From Desulfobacter postgatei 2ac9 (GTDB lineage: Bacteria > Desulfobacterota > Desulfobacteria > Desulfobacterales > Desulfobacteraceae): a DNA stretch of 64,000 nucleotides. Shown in pieces: positions 26,617-36,788 of this stretch (the stretch's first letter is position 1; every line of letters starts with the position of its first letter). Location of the stretch: positions 3,099,501 to 3,163,500 of the forward strand of contig NZ_CM001488.1 of NCBI RefSeq assembly GCF_000233695.2. Direction: 5' to 3'. The position numbers were made by a program, and so were the translations under genes. The notes beneath the pieces were generated by a model. That model saw only the letters and a list, made by a program, of their open reading frames with translations. It was not told the DNA's origin and did no database searches.

Positions 26617-27015
26617 TTATGACTTCAGAATTGTGCAAATGTCATGAATGATTTTATCCAGCCTTTTACTCGACAAGGATTTCATTGAATATTCTTGTAA
26701 TATCCTTTTCTCACTTGCACTGTTGTTAAAGGTTTCTATAATTTGTTTTTTGGTCCATTTTTTAAACACAAAACCAGGTGACAAGGTATAATGTTTTGGC
26801 ATGTACCAAAATTCACTCCCGGTTGAGTCTACCACTTGAATATAATCTTTATTTTCAATCGGCACTGAAGATATACAACCTTCTGCCAATTGGTTAATAT
26901 CAAATGCCGAATAAAGTCTATTGGCGGATACTATAATTACCGGATATTTGGGTGCTCTAAATAAAATCTTAAATTCAATTTGATTCATATTTTTTACTCT
27001 TTTGCTTTTTTTCAA
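26617..27015 (-). CDS. Hypothetical protein next to the CRISPR array
   Basis: 132 residues if started at the TTG at 27013-27015 (GGAAG seven bases upstream), or 123 from the ATG at 26986-26988. It has a mixed alpha/beta pattern (IEFKILFRAPKYPVIIVSAN, then IQVVDSTGSEFWYMPKHY and a C-terminal basic helix). No motif or family is recognised. It lies about 100 bp from the leader-distal end of the CRISPR arrays on the same strand, so array readthrough could reach it. A link with CRISPR immunity cannot be inferred. Confidence 0.5.
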   Translation of the reverse strand: MKKSKRVKNMNQIEFKILFRAPKYPVIIVSANRLYSAFDINQLAEGCISSVPIENKDYIQVVDSTGSEFWYMPKHYTLSPGFVFKKWTKKQIIETFNNSASEKRILQEYSMKSLSSKRLDKIIHDICTILKS

Positions 27016-27120
27016 AAGGAACTTCCAGGCCAGGACCTGTGTCTTTAAAAAACTCTCAAATACCTCGGCCTTGGTTTTACAACGCGGTAAGTAGATAAAA
27101 TGTCCATAGACGTCTATTTT

Positions 27121-27217
27121 GTTTCAATCCACGCCCGCATGGGGGGCGACCACCCCGGTTAGTATAATAACATTCCCGGACGATCGTTTCAATCCACGCC
27201 CCCGCATGGGGGGCGAC
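27121..27217 (-). CRISPR. Relic type I-C-like mini-array: two repeats, one spacer
   Basis: Repeat 1 (27121-27150, 30 bp) and repeat 2 (27186-27217, 32 bp) begin GTTTCAATCCACGCCC and end ATGGGGGGCGAC. Repeat 1 lacks two C in the centre. They flank a 35-bp spacer (27151-27185). In the crRNA sense (minus strand) the repeat reads GTCGCCCCCC...GTGGATTGAAAC, the typical type I-C repeat; 35-bp spacers are also typical for I-C. The 35 bp below 27121 may be one more spacer whose outer repeat is lost. No cas8c or other I-C gene is in the window. The I-E array starts only 13 bp away in the same transcriptional sense. Confidence 0.8.
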
Positions 27218-27230
27218 CATTAAAAATGGA

Positions 27231-30200
27231 TGAACCATCCCCACGGGGGTGGGGAAAAGTCGTTGACGTCGCAGCGGCCGCAATTGCCGTCCGGATCATC
27301 CCCACGGGGTGGGGAAAAGCAAATGATGATGTCAAGTTGTTCTGTATCGAGCGGATCATCCCCACGGGGGTGGGGAAAAGAGTAAACAGGAGAATATATG
27401 CCAGGTATCACACGGATCATCCCCACGGGGGTGGGGAAAAGGTCAATTTTAGATTGTCTCGGTACGTTTTTTGCGGATCATCCCCACGGGGGTGGGGAAA
27501 AGCAGAAGGTTCGGATTATTCTCCGGCTGTCCCTCGGATCATCCCCACGGGGGTGGGGAAAAGGGTCAATGGTGGAAAGCAGACAACTGGGACCACGGAT
27601 CATCCCCACGGGGGTGGGGAAAAGCAATCATCTGAGGTTTGATATCCGTACCGGAGCGGATCATCCCCACGGGGGTGGGGAAAAGAATATTTCAGCTCAA
27701 GGACATGAAATTGCAGCCGGATCATCCCCACGGGGGTGGGGAAAAGAAATATTCTACATGCACGGAAAGCGAAGGGCACGGATCATCCCCACGGGGGTGG
27801 GGAAAAGTAACTATCGTTAATTACTATATATATCAACCACGGATCATCCCCACGGGGGTGGGGAAAAGCCCAGCCCGGTACTGCCCATAAGCACAGTGCG
27901 CGGATCATCCCCACGGGGGTGGGGAAAAGCAGTTAAATGGAATTGTGGTGTTATGGAAATACGGATCATCCCCACGGGGGTGGGGAAAAGGTCCGGCTCC
28001 GGCAATGGGTCATCGTCGTCATCGGATCATCCCCACGGGGGTGGGGAAAAGAATCACTGGCAGACTGAATCCCGGAATCAATACGGATCATCCCCACGGG
28101 GGTGGGGAAAAGAAACAAAGAGAGCTTGGCTGGGGGATGGACGACGGATCATCCCCACGGGGGTGGGGAAAAGGCAAGCAACCTGCGACCAGGTGAGCTT
28201 GATGGCGGATCATCCCCACGGGGGTGGGGAAAAGCGTCCATGTCCCGAACTTAGCTGTCAAGATTTCGGATCATCCCCACGGGGGTGGGGAAAAGAGCGT
28301 GTGTTGCTCGTTAATTATTACTGTCGTCGGATCATCCCCACGGGGGTGGGGAAAAGTTGCTTCTACTGGTAAGTCTGATATTGATGGGCGGATCATCCCC
28401 ACGGGGGTGGGGAAAAGTTAGGAAGTCAAGTTACTGGATGCCCGAGGGCCGGATCATCCCCACGGGGGTGGGGAAAAGGGCCATTGCCGATGCCGGGGCG
28501 CTGGTGGATGCGGATCATCCCCACGGGGGTGGGGAAAAGTCTGAAACAGAAGGGATATTTGTCCATAGTGTCGGATCATCCCCACGGGGGTGGGGAAAAG
28601 ACATTGGCCTGGGTGATGGCCGCGATCACGCACGGATCATCCCCACGGGGGTGGGGAAAAGGTAAAAGGGGGCCAGCCGCCAAGCAGGGTTCCCGGATCA
28701 TCCCCACGGGGGTGGGGAAAAGAATTAAAAGATGTTACAATGCGTTCAATACGCCGGATCATCCCCACGGGGGTGGGGAAAAGTTCAAGGCCTTCCGTTT
28801 TTTTCTTTTTTTCGGCGGATCATCCCCACGGGGGTGGGGAAAAGTCCACGCCGTTTTCAAAGGCTTCTCCGGGATCCGGATCATCCCCACGGGGGTGGGG
28901 AAAAGTCGACGTTGAGCGCATTCTCGTCGGCGGAGCCCGGATCATCCCCACGGGGGTGGGGAAAAGCACTTACTGGATCAGCTGATGGCACCACTGATCG
29001 GATCATCCCCACGGGGGTGGGGAAAAGAACGATTATAGTTGGCCCATCCTCACTAATGACGGATCATCCCCACGGGGGTGGGGAAAAGGGGAGCTGTTGA
29101 GGTTCGAGTAGACGGTGAGACGGATCATCCCCACGGGGGTGGGGAAAAGCATTCTTCACACCAGGAACGTTTTTCCTCATTCGGATCATCCCCACGGGGG
29201 TGGGGAAAAGTACATTGCGGCATAGTATAGCCTGCTATCCTTCGGATCATCCCCACGGGGGTGGGGAAAAGACACATATTTCTGGGGAATGTCATTAGCT
29301 AACCGGATCATCCCCACGGGGGTGGGGAAAAGGCGAAAACCCTTGACTGGCAAGCCTTTCAAGGCGGATCATCCCCACGGGGGTGGGGAAAAGCAAAATG
29401 TAAGATCGCCCCTTGTAACAGCCATCGGATCATCCCCACGGGGGTGGGGAAAAGGTGGACGGCGCGTATGACGTGTCTGTTGAACTCGGATCATCCCCAC
29501 GGGGGTGGGGAAAAGTCAAATAGTGGGGAATTGTATATCCCAATTCCCGGATCATCCCCACGGGGGTGGGGAAAAGAGACCATGCCACGCCTTCAGACTT
29601 TGCCACGCCGGATCATCCCCACGGGGGTGGGGAAAAGGATAAACTCCCATTCGTCGGGCAGGATAATTCCGGATCATCCCCACGGGGGTGGGGAAAAGAA
29701 TTTCGATTGCTTCCGGATTCATGCCCATTACGGATCATCCCCACGGGGGTGGGGAAAAGTAAACATATTTGGTTTGTTTATATCCTTATACCGGATCATC
29801 CCCACGGGGGTGGGGAAAAGAGTAATAAAAAAGGCCCTATTAAATGTAGGGCCGGATCATCCCCACGGGGGTGGGGAAAAGAGGTTCTCCAGGTGTGCTC
29901 GTATTCTTAATCTCGGATCATCCCCACGGGGGTGGGGAAAAGTTCTTTGTTGTCTCTAATGCCTTGCCAATATACGGATCATCCCCACGGGGGTGGGGAA
30001 AAGGCATTTATCAGTATGACAATATGGGCGCTCAACGGATCATCCCCACGGGGGTGGGGAAAAGTTCAGGGGGGCAGGCCAAACGGTACGATTAACCGGA
30101 TCATCCCCACGGGGGTGGGGAAAAGGTTTGTTAAAACGCATACATGGATGTTGATATCGGATCATCCCCACGGGGGTGGGGAAAAGTAGATAATCATTAG

Positions 30201-33200
30201 GTTGTAATTGACAATTTACGGATCATCCCCACGGGGGTGGGGAAAAGTTTTTTAAGTATGCTATAAACTAATCATTGAACGGATCATCCCCACGGGGGTG
30301 GGGAAAAGACACATATTTCTGGGGAATGTCATTAGCTAACCGGATCATCCCCACGGGGGTGGGGAAAAGTGATAGTGTTTTATGCCCTGCCCTCATTATG
30401 GCGGATCATCCCCACGGGGGTGGGGAAAAGAAAAAATGGAATTTAAAAAAAATCTTAAACGTCGGATCATCCCCACGGGGGTGGGGAAAAGTTTTATTCT
30501 CCTTATCTGTTTGTTATTAGTGACGGATCATCCCCACGGGGGTGGGGAAAAGTTTTTGTTGATGACTTAAGCCTGCAACACGCACGGATCATCCCCACGG
30601 GGGTGGGGAAAAGTTTTTTAAGTATGCTATAAACTAATCATTGAACGGATCATCCCCACGGGGGTGGGGAAAAGCTAATTCATTATGAATGTGGCGATAT
30701 GCAATACGGATCATCCCCACGGGGGTGGGGAAAAGGAACCAGGGGTTACCTGCAGAACCAGGGGTTACGGATCATCCCCACGGGGGTGGGGAAAAGACGC
30801 TTATCATTGACCGGCGCAATGATGGGGGCGGATCATCCCCACGGGGGTGGGGAAAAGTCAATCAGCACATTAGTATCAACCACAAAGTTCGGATCATCCC
30901 CACGGGGGTGGGGAAAAGAACAAGTGATTGATATCACAAGGCTGCTATGGCGGATCATCCCCACGGGGGTGGGGAAAAGTACCCCTGTCATATGCCGGGC
31001 GTTCTGGTTTGCGGATCATCCCCACGGGGGTGGGGAAAAGTATCGGTTGGGTTTGTTAACATTACGGCCCAGCGGATCATCCCCACGGGGGTGGGGAAAA
31101 GCATTTCCATAGATTTATTTCCGCCTACATACCCGGATCATCCCCACGGGGGTGGGGAAAAGATCATAGAAGCATGTTTGCTCCATAATCAATCCGGATC
31201 ATCCCCACGGGGGTGGGGAAAAGCAATAGAAATACATAGAAAAAGCAACCATTTGCGGATCATCCCCACGGGGGTGGGGAAAAGCTAACATCTATTCAGT
31301 TCCTTTATTATATGTGCGGATCATCCCCACGGGGGTGGGGAAAAGATACTCAATATGGTCCCAAACCACATGGATCTCGGATCATCCCCACGGGGGTGGG
31401 GAAAAGTTCTCCTTTTTTATATAGATCCCCTATATATCCGGATCATCCCCACGGGGGTGGGGAAAAGGTTTGTGCAATTGACGTATTGCGCAAAAAAGAC
31501 GGATCATCCCCACGGGGGTGGGGAAAAGAGTAATTTAACAAATAAAGGAGAAAAATAATGCGGATCATCCCCACGGGGGTGGGGAAAAGTAATGGATGTT
31601 TAGATACACTATATTTACTGTCGGATCATCCCCACGGGGGTGGGGAAAAGATCACCTTCAGACTTTTTAGGTAGCCTCATGGCGGATCATCCCCACGGGG
31701 GTGGGGAAAAGAATTAGATTGCAATGAGTTTCCTGTATTAATGCGGATCATCCCCACGGGGGTGGGGAAAAGCCGCGATCCATGTACTGACAAATGGTTG
31801 TGTACGGATCATCCCCACGGGGGTGGGGAAAAGAATGCGTCTTCTACTGTCTTTATTTTTAAAGACGGATCATCCCCACGGGGGTGGGGAAAAGGTAATC
31901 TCCATCCCCAGTCTCCTTTCCCCATGCGGATCATCCCCACGGGGGTGGGGAAAAGGCAATAAAGGCTTCATCCCAGCTTAATGAATCTGGATCATCCCCA
32001 CGGGGGTGGGGAAAAGTAGACCAAGCCTGAGCTTTTCAGCAGACACCTCGGATCATCCCCACGGGGGTGGGGAAAAGAAGCTGTTTCTGTTTATGTGTTA
32101 GTTCAAATACGGATCATCCCCACGGGGGTGGGGAAAAGTGATAGTTTTTTATGTTTTACCATCATTATGGCGGATCATCCCCACGGGGGTGGGGAAAAGT
32201 TTTGGTGGTATGATTATTGCCACCATATTTGAGGATCATCCCCACGGGGGTGGGGAAAAGTCAATGATTTCTTCATCGTCAACCGTTATTGACGGATCAT
32301 CCCCACGGGGGTGGGGAAAAGTCTAATATTTCCTTGACTATTCCCTTTAATTTCGGATCATCCCCACGGGGGTGGGGAAAAGAGCAGGCATCCGTTTCCG
32401 GGAAATCCGGCAGGCGGATCATCCCCACGGGGGTGGGGAAAAGATTACCAACACTTAAACAACATATGGAACATGCGGATCATCCCCACGGGGGTGGGGA
32501 AAAGTGCCACTGTTTTGTTTTCCTTTGTGGCGTTGTCGGATCATCCCCACGGGGGTGGGGAAAAGAAATTCGGCATCTGGAGGCATCTCCATATATTCGG
32601 ATCATCCCCACGGGGGTGGGGAAAAGGAAAAAATGGTTTCAAAAAAGTTACGGTAATACGGATCATCCCCACGGGGGTGGGGAAAAGAGCCAGACTATAG
32701 CAGAGCATCATAACTATGGGGGATCATCCCCACGGGGGTGGGGAAAAGGCATCTTGCTGGGCTTCGGCTGCTTCCTTTTGCGGATCATCCCCACGGGGGT
32801 GGGGAAAAGTACCCGTTCAGCACAGTGCATCTTCGCGCAAGCGGATCATCCCCACGGGGGTGGGGAAAAGTATTTTGAAAAATAGATTTTATATCCCCTA
32901 CTCGGATCATCCCCACGGGGGTGGGGAAAAGCTTAACGGGCTGAGAGTTGATTGCTTTAACACCGGATCATCCCCACGGGGGTGGGGAAAAGGACTGCTG
33001 CTGAGAGTGCCAGAGTGGCAAATACGGATCATCCCCACGGGGGTGGGGAAAAGAATGCTGGGGATTCTGCGGGTGCCAATATTGTCGGATCATCCCCACG
33101 GGGGTGGGGAAAAGCCGTTCCCAGACGTAAGATGCCTTTTTAATGTCGGATCATCCCCACGGGGGTGGGGAAAAGTTCAGGGGGAAAAAGCAGACGCCCC

Positions 33201-34090
33201 GGAGACGCGGATCATCCCCACGGGGGTGGGGAAAAGTGGATGAGAATAACATGCCTGTTTATGAAACTCGGATCATCCCCACGGGGGTGGGGAAAAGCAT
33301 CACGTTTTTTCAATAAACTATTGGCCAGACGGATCATCCCCACGGGGGTGGGGAAAAGTAAAATCAGGGCAGATAGTAGACAAAGCAGCTCGGATCATCC
33401 CCACGGGGGTGGGGAAAAGAGAGACTCAATAAAGGACTGGTGGGATTACTTCGGATCATCCCCACGGGGGTGGGGAAAAGTGCCACTGTTTTGTTTTCCT
33501 TTGTGGCATTGTCGGATCATCCCCACGGGGGTGGGGAAAAGGTTTATATCATCAAATACAACTGGAATCTTTTCGGATCATCCCCACGGGGGTGGGGAAA
33601 AGTTCAGGTTCCGGTCCCAGACCCTGGGTGGATTCGGATCATCCCCACGGGGGTGGGGAAAAGATTGTATGCTGAATATATTGCCGTTAATATTGCGGAT
33701 CATCCCCACGGGGGTGGGGAAAAGCTGAATACACCATTGTTGAGAAGCAAGCTTTCCGGATCATCCCCACGGGGGTGGGGAAAAGGACTCAACGAGCAGG
33801 TTCACACCCGGGTATTGCGGATCATCCCCACGGGGGTGGGGAAAAGATTGCGATTCCGGCCTTACATGCCAAGAGTTCCGGATCATCCCCACGGGGGTGG
33901 GGAAAAGATTTGCCAGGGCGGCCTGGACTATTTCGATTACGGATCATCCCCACGGGGGTGGGGAAAAGACAGCAACATCCTCCTGGACGAAACTGGAAGC
34001 CGGATCATCCCCACGGGGGTGGGGAAAAGAGATGTCTGAAATTAATTGCAGTGATTGTGGCCGGATCATCCCCACGGGGGTGGGGAAAAG
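27231..34090 (-). CRISPR. Type I-E CRISPR array, 113 repeats and 112 spacers
   Basis: The plus-strand repeat is 29 bp, starting CGGATCATCCCCAC and ending GGTGGGGAAAAG. From the third repeat (ending 27380) to the last (ending 34090) the distance is exactly 110 periods of 61 bp, i.e. 32-bp spacers throughout. Repeat 1 (27231-27259) is degenerate in its first bases and repeat 2 is one G short (28 bp), marking the old, leader-distal end. The minus-strand transcript folds as UCCCCAC / GUGGGGA around a four-C loop, leaving the 8-nt handle AUGAUCCG expected after Cas6e cleavage. Decay at the left, an AT-rich leader at the right and adjacent cas genes agree on minus-strand transcription. Confidence 0.95.
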
Positions 34091-34180
34091 CCAATATATT
34101 GTGTCTTAAAATTTTATAAAATACAATATGATGTAGTATCAAAATATTTCGGATACAAATTCAATAGTTTTAACAAATTT
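34091..34180 (-). promoter_or_regulatory. CRISPR leader with candidate promoter and IHF-like site
   Basis: The 90-bp AT-rich stretch lies between the youngest repeat (34062-34090) and the exonuclease stop. On the minus strand, TTGAAT (34159-34164) and GATACT (34135-34140) are 18 bp apart, a weak sigma-70-type promoter ending about 45 bp before the first repeat. TATCAAAATATTT (34137-34149) fits the IHF consensus WATCAANNNNTTR except at the last base. IHF bends the leader for spacer integration in E. coli type I-E. The leader is short compared with others, so part may lie within the exonuclease gene. Confidence 0.55.
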
Positions 34181-34987
34181 TCAAAGAGCAAAATTAACAA
34201 TATTCTCTTTAGTGAGCATTTTACCAGGAATACTACTTTTAAGTCTTAAGGATATTGGAAATTTTTTCATAGCCAGGTTGTAGCTATGAACAGCTAATTT
34301 TTCCAGCATGAAAACATCTTCAGCATTGTACAACAGTAGCTGATTTAAATCTGATTGAATTTGATGGCGCTGCCAGCTTTCCCATAAACGGATGGCGTCT
34401 CTGCCGTCGAGACCAGGTGAAAGGTTTCTGTCTAAACCTAATCTCGCCTCACATTGTTTTTGACCACCAGTGTATCCAAGTTGTTTTAAAACCGACAACA
34501 AATCAAGATGGGGTATTGTCAGATCAATTTTAAAACATTTTCTGATGAAAGGAAGGTCAAACCTAGTTCCATTATAGGTGATTATTAAATTTATATCTTC
34601 AAGAGATTCCAGAAAATTGCTGAGGTTAATATTTTTTACATATAAAAAAATTTTTCCATGTTTTAATACTGCAATGCTGGTTACTTGGGCCTCTTGCCTC
34701 AATCCTGTTGTTTCAATGTCAATAATGGCGGTTTCTTTCTGGAATTTTTCTAAAACTCTGATTTTATCGGGATTGGCAAACCTGTTAAGAAAATAATCCG
34801 GCATGCCTGCTTTTAAGGCTATGTTTGCCTGGTCAATTTGTAAACGAACGTCTTTCATTTTTTCCCTGGAAAATGTTTTATTCGGTAAATATTCAAATTG
34901 ATCCCAGGAAAGGCACCCCAACTCCCATAACTTTTGTTCAGATGAACTGGAAAGACCACTAAAACAGGAAAAAGAGGCTGTCAACAT
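34181..34987 (-). CDS. YprB-like DEDDy-type 3'-5' exonuclease, last gene of the cas operon
   Basis: 268 residues. The N-terminal part (FSGLSSSSEQKLWELGCLSWDQF-type block, about 9-31) and the RNase H-like C-terminal domain match the layout of YprB-type predicted nucleases (COG3359-like). Active-site motifs are intact: Exo I IDIETTG (D90, E92), Exo II YNGTRFDLPFI (D144) and Exo III YNAED (Y220, D224), i.e. the tyrosine (DEDDy) form. It should remove nucleotides from DNA or RNA 3' ends. The ATG lies inside the end of cas2 (7-bp overlap) and the leader follows its stop, so it belongs to the adaptation part of the operon. Prespacer trimming is the obvious hypothesis. Known I-E companions and Cas2 fusions are DnaQ-like DEDDh enzymes, not this type. 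Confidence 0.8.
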   Translation of the reverse strand: MLTASFSCFSGLSSSSEQKLWELGCLSWDQFEYLPNKTFSREKMKDVRLQIDQANIALKAGMPDYFLNRFANPDKIRVLEKFQKETAIIDIETTGLRQEAQVTSIAVLKHGKIFLYVKNINLSNFLESLEDINLIITYNGTRFDLPFIRKCFKIDLTIPHLDLLSVLKQLGYTGGQKQCEARLGLDRNLSPGLDGRDAIRLWESWQRHQIQSDLNQLLLYNAEDVFMLEKLAVHSYNLAMKKFPISLRLKSSIPGKMLTKENIVNFAL

Positions 34988-35274
34988 TCTTCATCCTCAT
35001 TCCACTTTTCAGCAATGAGATAGTGTCCGTCGTAAATAACTGGAATTCGATTGGTTTCACCATAAGAAACAATGGAAAAGCCCTGTGAATTTTGCGCTGT
35101 TGCTAAAATCAGCATGCCCAGCCCTGGTGCATTGCGCCGGATATATTCAATGGTTTTTTCTCGCGTTCTGCGATTCACCGTCCCCACAAAAACATTTGGT
35201 TTGGGTTCAACAAACCAGCGTTTGAGCATCCCCCGAATGGCAGGAGGGGTATCATTGCATATGATAACTGTCAA
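34981..35274 (-). CDS. cas2: CRISPR endonuclease-fold protein Cas2, type I-E
   Basis: 97 residues. The type I-E Cas2 pattern is clear: VIICNDTPPAIRGMLKRWF at the N-terminus (canonical N-D in the first strand), the VFVGTVNRR block and MLILATAQNSQGFSIVSYG. With Cas1 it forms the spacer-integration complex. The short EDEEC tail carries no fused exonuclease domain; instead a separate exonuclease gene starts inside its last codons. It begins 11 bp after the cas1 stop. Confidence 0.95.
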   Translation of the reverse strand: MTVIICNDTPPAIRGMLKRWFVEPKPNVFVGTVNRRTREKTIEYIRRNAPGLGMLILATAQNSQGFSIVSYGETNRIPVIYDGHYLIAEKWNEDEEC

Positions 35275-35285
35275 AATTTACCTCT

Positions 35286-36125
35286 TCATTCAGCCAGAAG
35301 TCTGCTGATATCTTTGGGTATTCGATACATCAGCCTGGATTGTTCTATGATCTGTTTAAGACGTGTGAGCGTATCTTTCTCTTCCGCTTTCGGGTTGATT
35401 CGAATTGTTTGAAATGCAGCTTCAAGAGTTGTTTCCGGTTTATAAATGTCTGCAATATCAAAAACAAAGGGCAGAGTGCCGGCAGAGTGTATAAAGCCCA
35501 GTTGTGGTAGATAGCCCATGGAGGAGACTACAGCCGTAGTCAGCGCATATAAGGCCGCATTTGCTGCAGAAATGGCCTTATTCAGGGAATCGGCAAGCTG
35601 CCAGTTGTCTGGGTTGTAATTTCTTCCTTTCCAGGATACGCCGTATTTTTGTCCCATACTGATATAAAGCTCTCTGACTCTGTGACCCTCCATTCCCATT
35701 AATGTTTTAATGGTTTTCCCTTCAACCACAGACTCGTCCCCAAAGCGCATGACAAACATTCTTCGGGCAATGCGTTCACGGCTTTTTTTAGACGCATGAA
35801 GTGCTGCCTGAATTCTTGCCCGCTCATTATCATGTGTAGGCGTGGCGCCAAAAGCGTAAAACCGCAGCCCTTCTGCGCCTACCCAGCACACCGGTGTATT
35901 GCAGTCTGCACAGGCTTTGACAGCCGCATGTGTAACCGTTGTTCCCGGACCAAGCATCAGGGCACTGATAGTTGCAATGGGCAGTCGCAGTACTGTTTTA
36001 TCAGCACCAATCCATTTAACGCTGGAGTCGTCTATCTCAAGCCTGCCGTGCTCAAGGTAGATGGGTGTCCAGCGCTCCTTGGCCGGGGTCAGTGTTTCCA
36101 AAGGAAGCTTTTCAAAAATAGGCAT
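35286..36125 (-). CDS. cas1: CRISPR integrase Cas1, type I-E
   Basis: 279 residues, slightly shorter than E. coli Cas1. An N-terminal beta domain (IYLEHGRLEIDDSSVKWIGA) is followed by the helical catalytic domain. Metal ligands are in place: E146 in GMEGHRVRELY, H213 in GFIHSAG and Asp in FVFDIADIYKPE (D223/D226). It should catalyse cleavage-ligation of new spacers at the leader-proximal repeat together with Cas2. A single ribosome-binding region separates it from cas5 (12 bp). All residues needed for adaptation appear intact, in line with the long array. Confidence 0.95.
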   Translation of the reverse strand: MPIFEKLPLETLTPAKERWTPIYLEHGRLEIDDSSVKWIGADKTVLRLPIATISALMLGPGTTVTHAAVKACADCNTPVCWVGAEGLRFYAFGATPTHDNERARIQAALHASKKSRERIARRMFVMRFGDESVVEGKTIKTLMGMEGHRVRELYISMGQKYGVSWKGRNYNPDNWQLADSLNKAISAANAALYALTTAVVSSMGYLPQLGFIHSAGTLPFVFDIADIYKPETTLEAAFQTIRINPKAEEKDTLTRLKQIIEQSRLMYRIPKDISRLLAE

Positions 36126-36137
36126 GAAACCAATCCT

Positions 36138-36788
36138 TTATATTTTGATCCGTCGCGGTGCATAGCGGCGCTTTCCAAAATGAACCGGAACGTCATTAAG
36201 AGTATCACTCCCTTCCGCAAAAGTGCCCGCTTCTTCCATGGTTCGCAGAACGGGATTTCCTGCTATGTTTTCTAAATGTCCTATTGCCGTCTGGCTGTCA
36301 GAAAAAATACCCTGACATATTGGTGTTGCCGGGATACACGATTTTCGACCTAACCATATACCCCATTTAGGATCATACAAGGCGCCCGCTATTTTTTCTA
36401 GAAATAACAGCTCTCCCATGATAAGCACACCAAATCTGGATTGCAGAAGGTATTCCCGCCTTGTGATAACTGTATTTCCAACACTGCCCTGGGCCGTTTT
36501 GACAATATGTGCAGGATTTGATTTTTTGTCCCAGCCGCCGCCAACCGTGTGAAAGTCAGTCAACCTGCCATTGCTTTGAAATGTGAGCATGGTCATTTTA
36601 AGATTTGAAAGATCCTGCAATATATCAGGATTGCTTCTGTCAATTCCCATGGCTGCGCAAATCATTCCAATGATTCCGCTTTTGGTGGGAAATGCAAAGC
36701 TTGTACGCCTGTCAAACTTACTCTGGTATCCCCAACTCTGCATAGGCGCATCCAGGTAAAGTCCAAGATAACTTTGGGTTTCATCCAT
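36138..36788 (-). CDS. cas5e: Cascade subunit Cas5 (CasD), type I-E
   Basis: 216 residues. The N-terminal RAMP block YLGLYLDAPMQSWGYQSKFD, followed by RRTSFAFPTKSGIIGMICAA, is the hallmark of I-E Cas5 (binding the 5' handle of the crRNA). The RLTDFHTVGGGWDKK region is the conserved thumb stretch. The C-terminus ends KRRYAPRRIKI. Its first 8 bp overlap the end of cas7, which suggests translational coupling and balanced Cascade assembly. Confidence 0.93.
   Translation of the reverse strand: MDETQSYLGLYLDAPMQSWGYQSKFDRRTSFAFPTKSGIIGMICAAMGIDRSNPDILQDLSNLKMTMLTFQSNGRLTDFHTVGGGWDKKSNPAHIVKTAQGSVGNTVITRREYLLQSRFGVLIMGELLFLEKIAGALYDPKWGIWLGRKSCIPATPICQGIFSDSQTAIGHLENIAGNPVLRTMEEAGTFAEGSDTLNDVPVHFGKRRYAPRRIKI

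Noticed and set aside
27226-34119. Dozens of open frames encoding repeated motifs such as SSPRGWGK, DHPHGGGE and RIIPTGVGK
   Set aside because: They are the three frame-phases of the 61-bp CRISPR period read on the plus strand; none has a ribosome-binding site, and the array is transcribed from the minus strand.
34181-34987. Reading the last cas-operon gene as a DnaQ (DEDDh) proofreading-type exonuclease
   Set aside because: Motif III is YNAED, the tyrosine form, and the N-terminal block is YprB-like, so a DnaQ label would be wrong.
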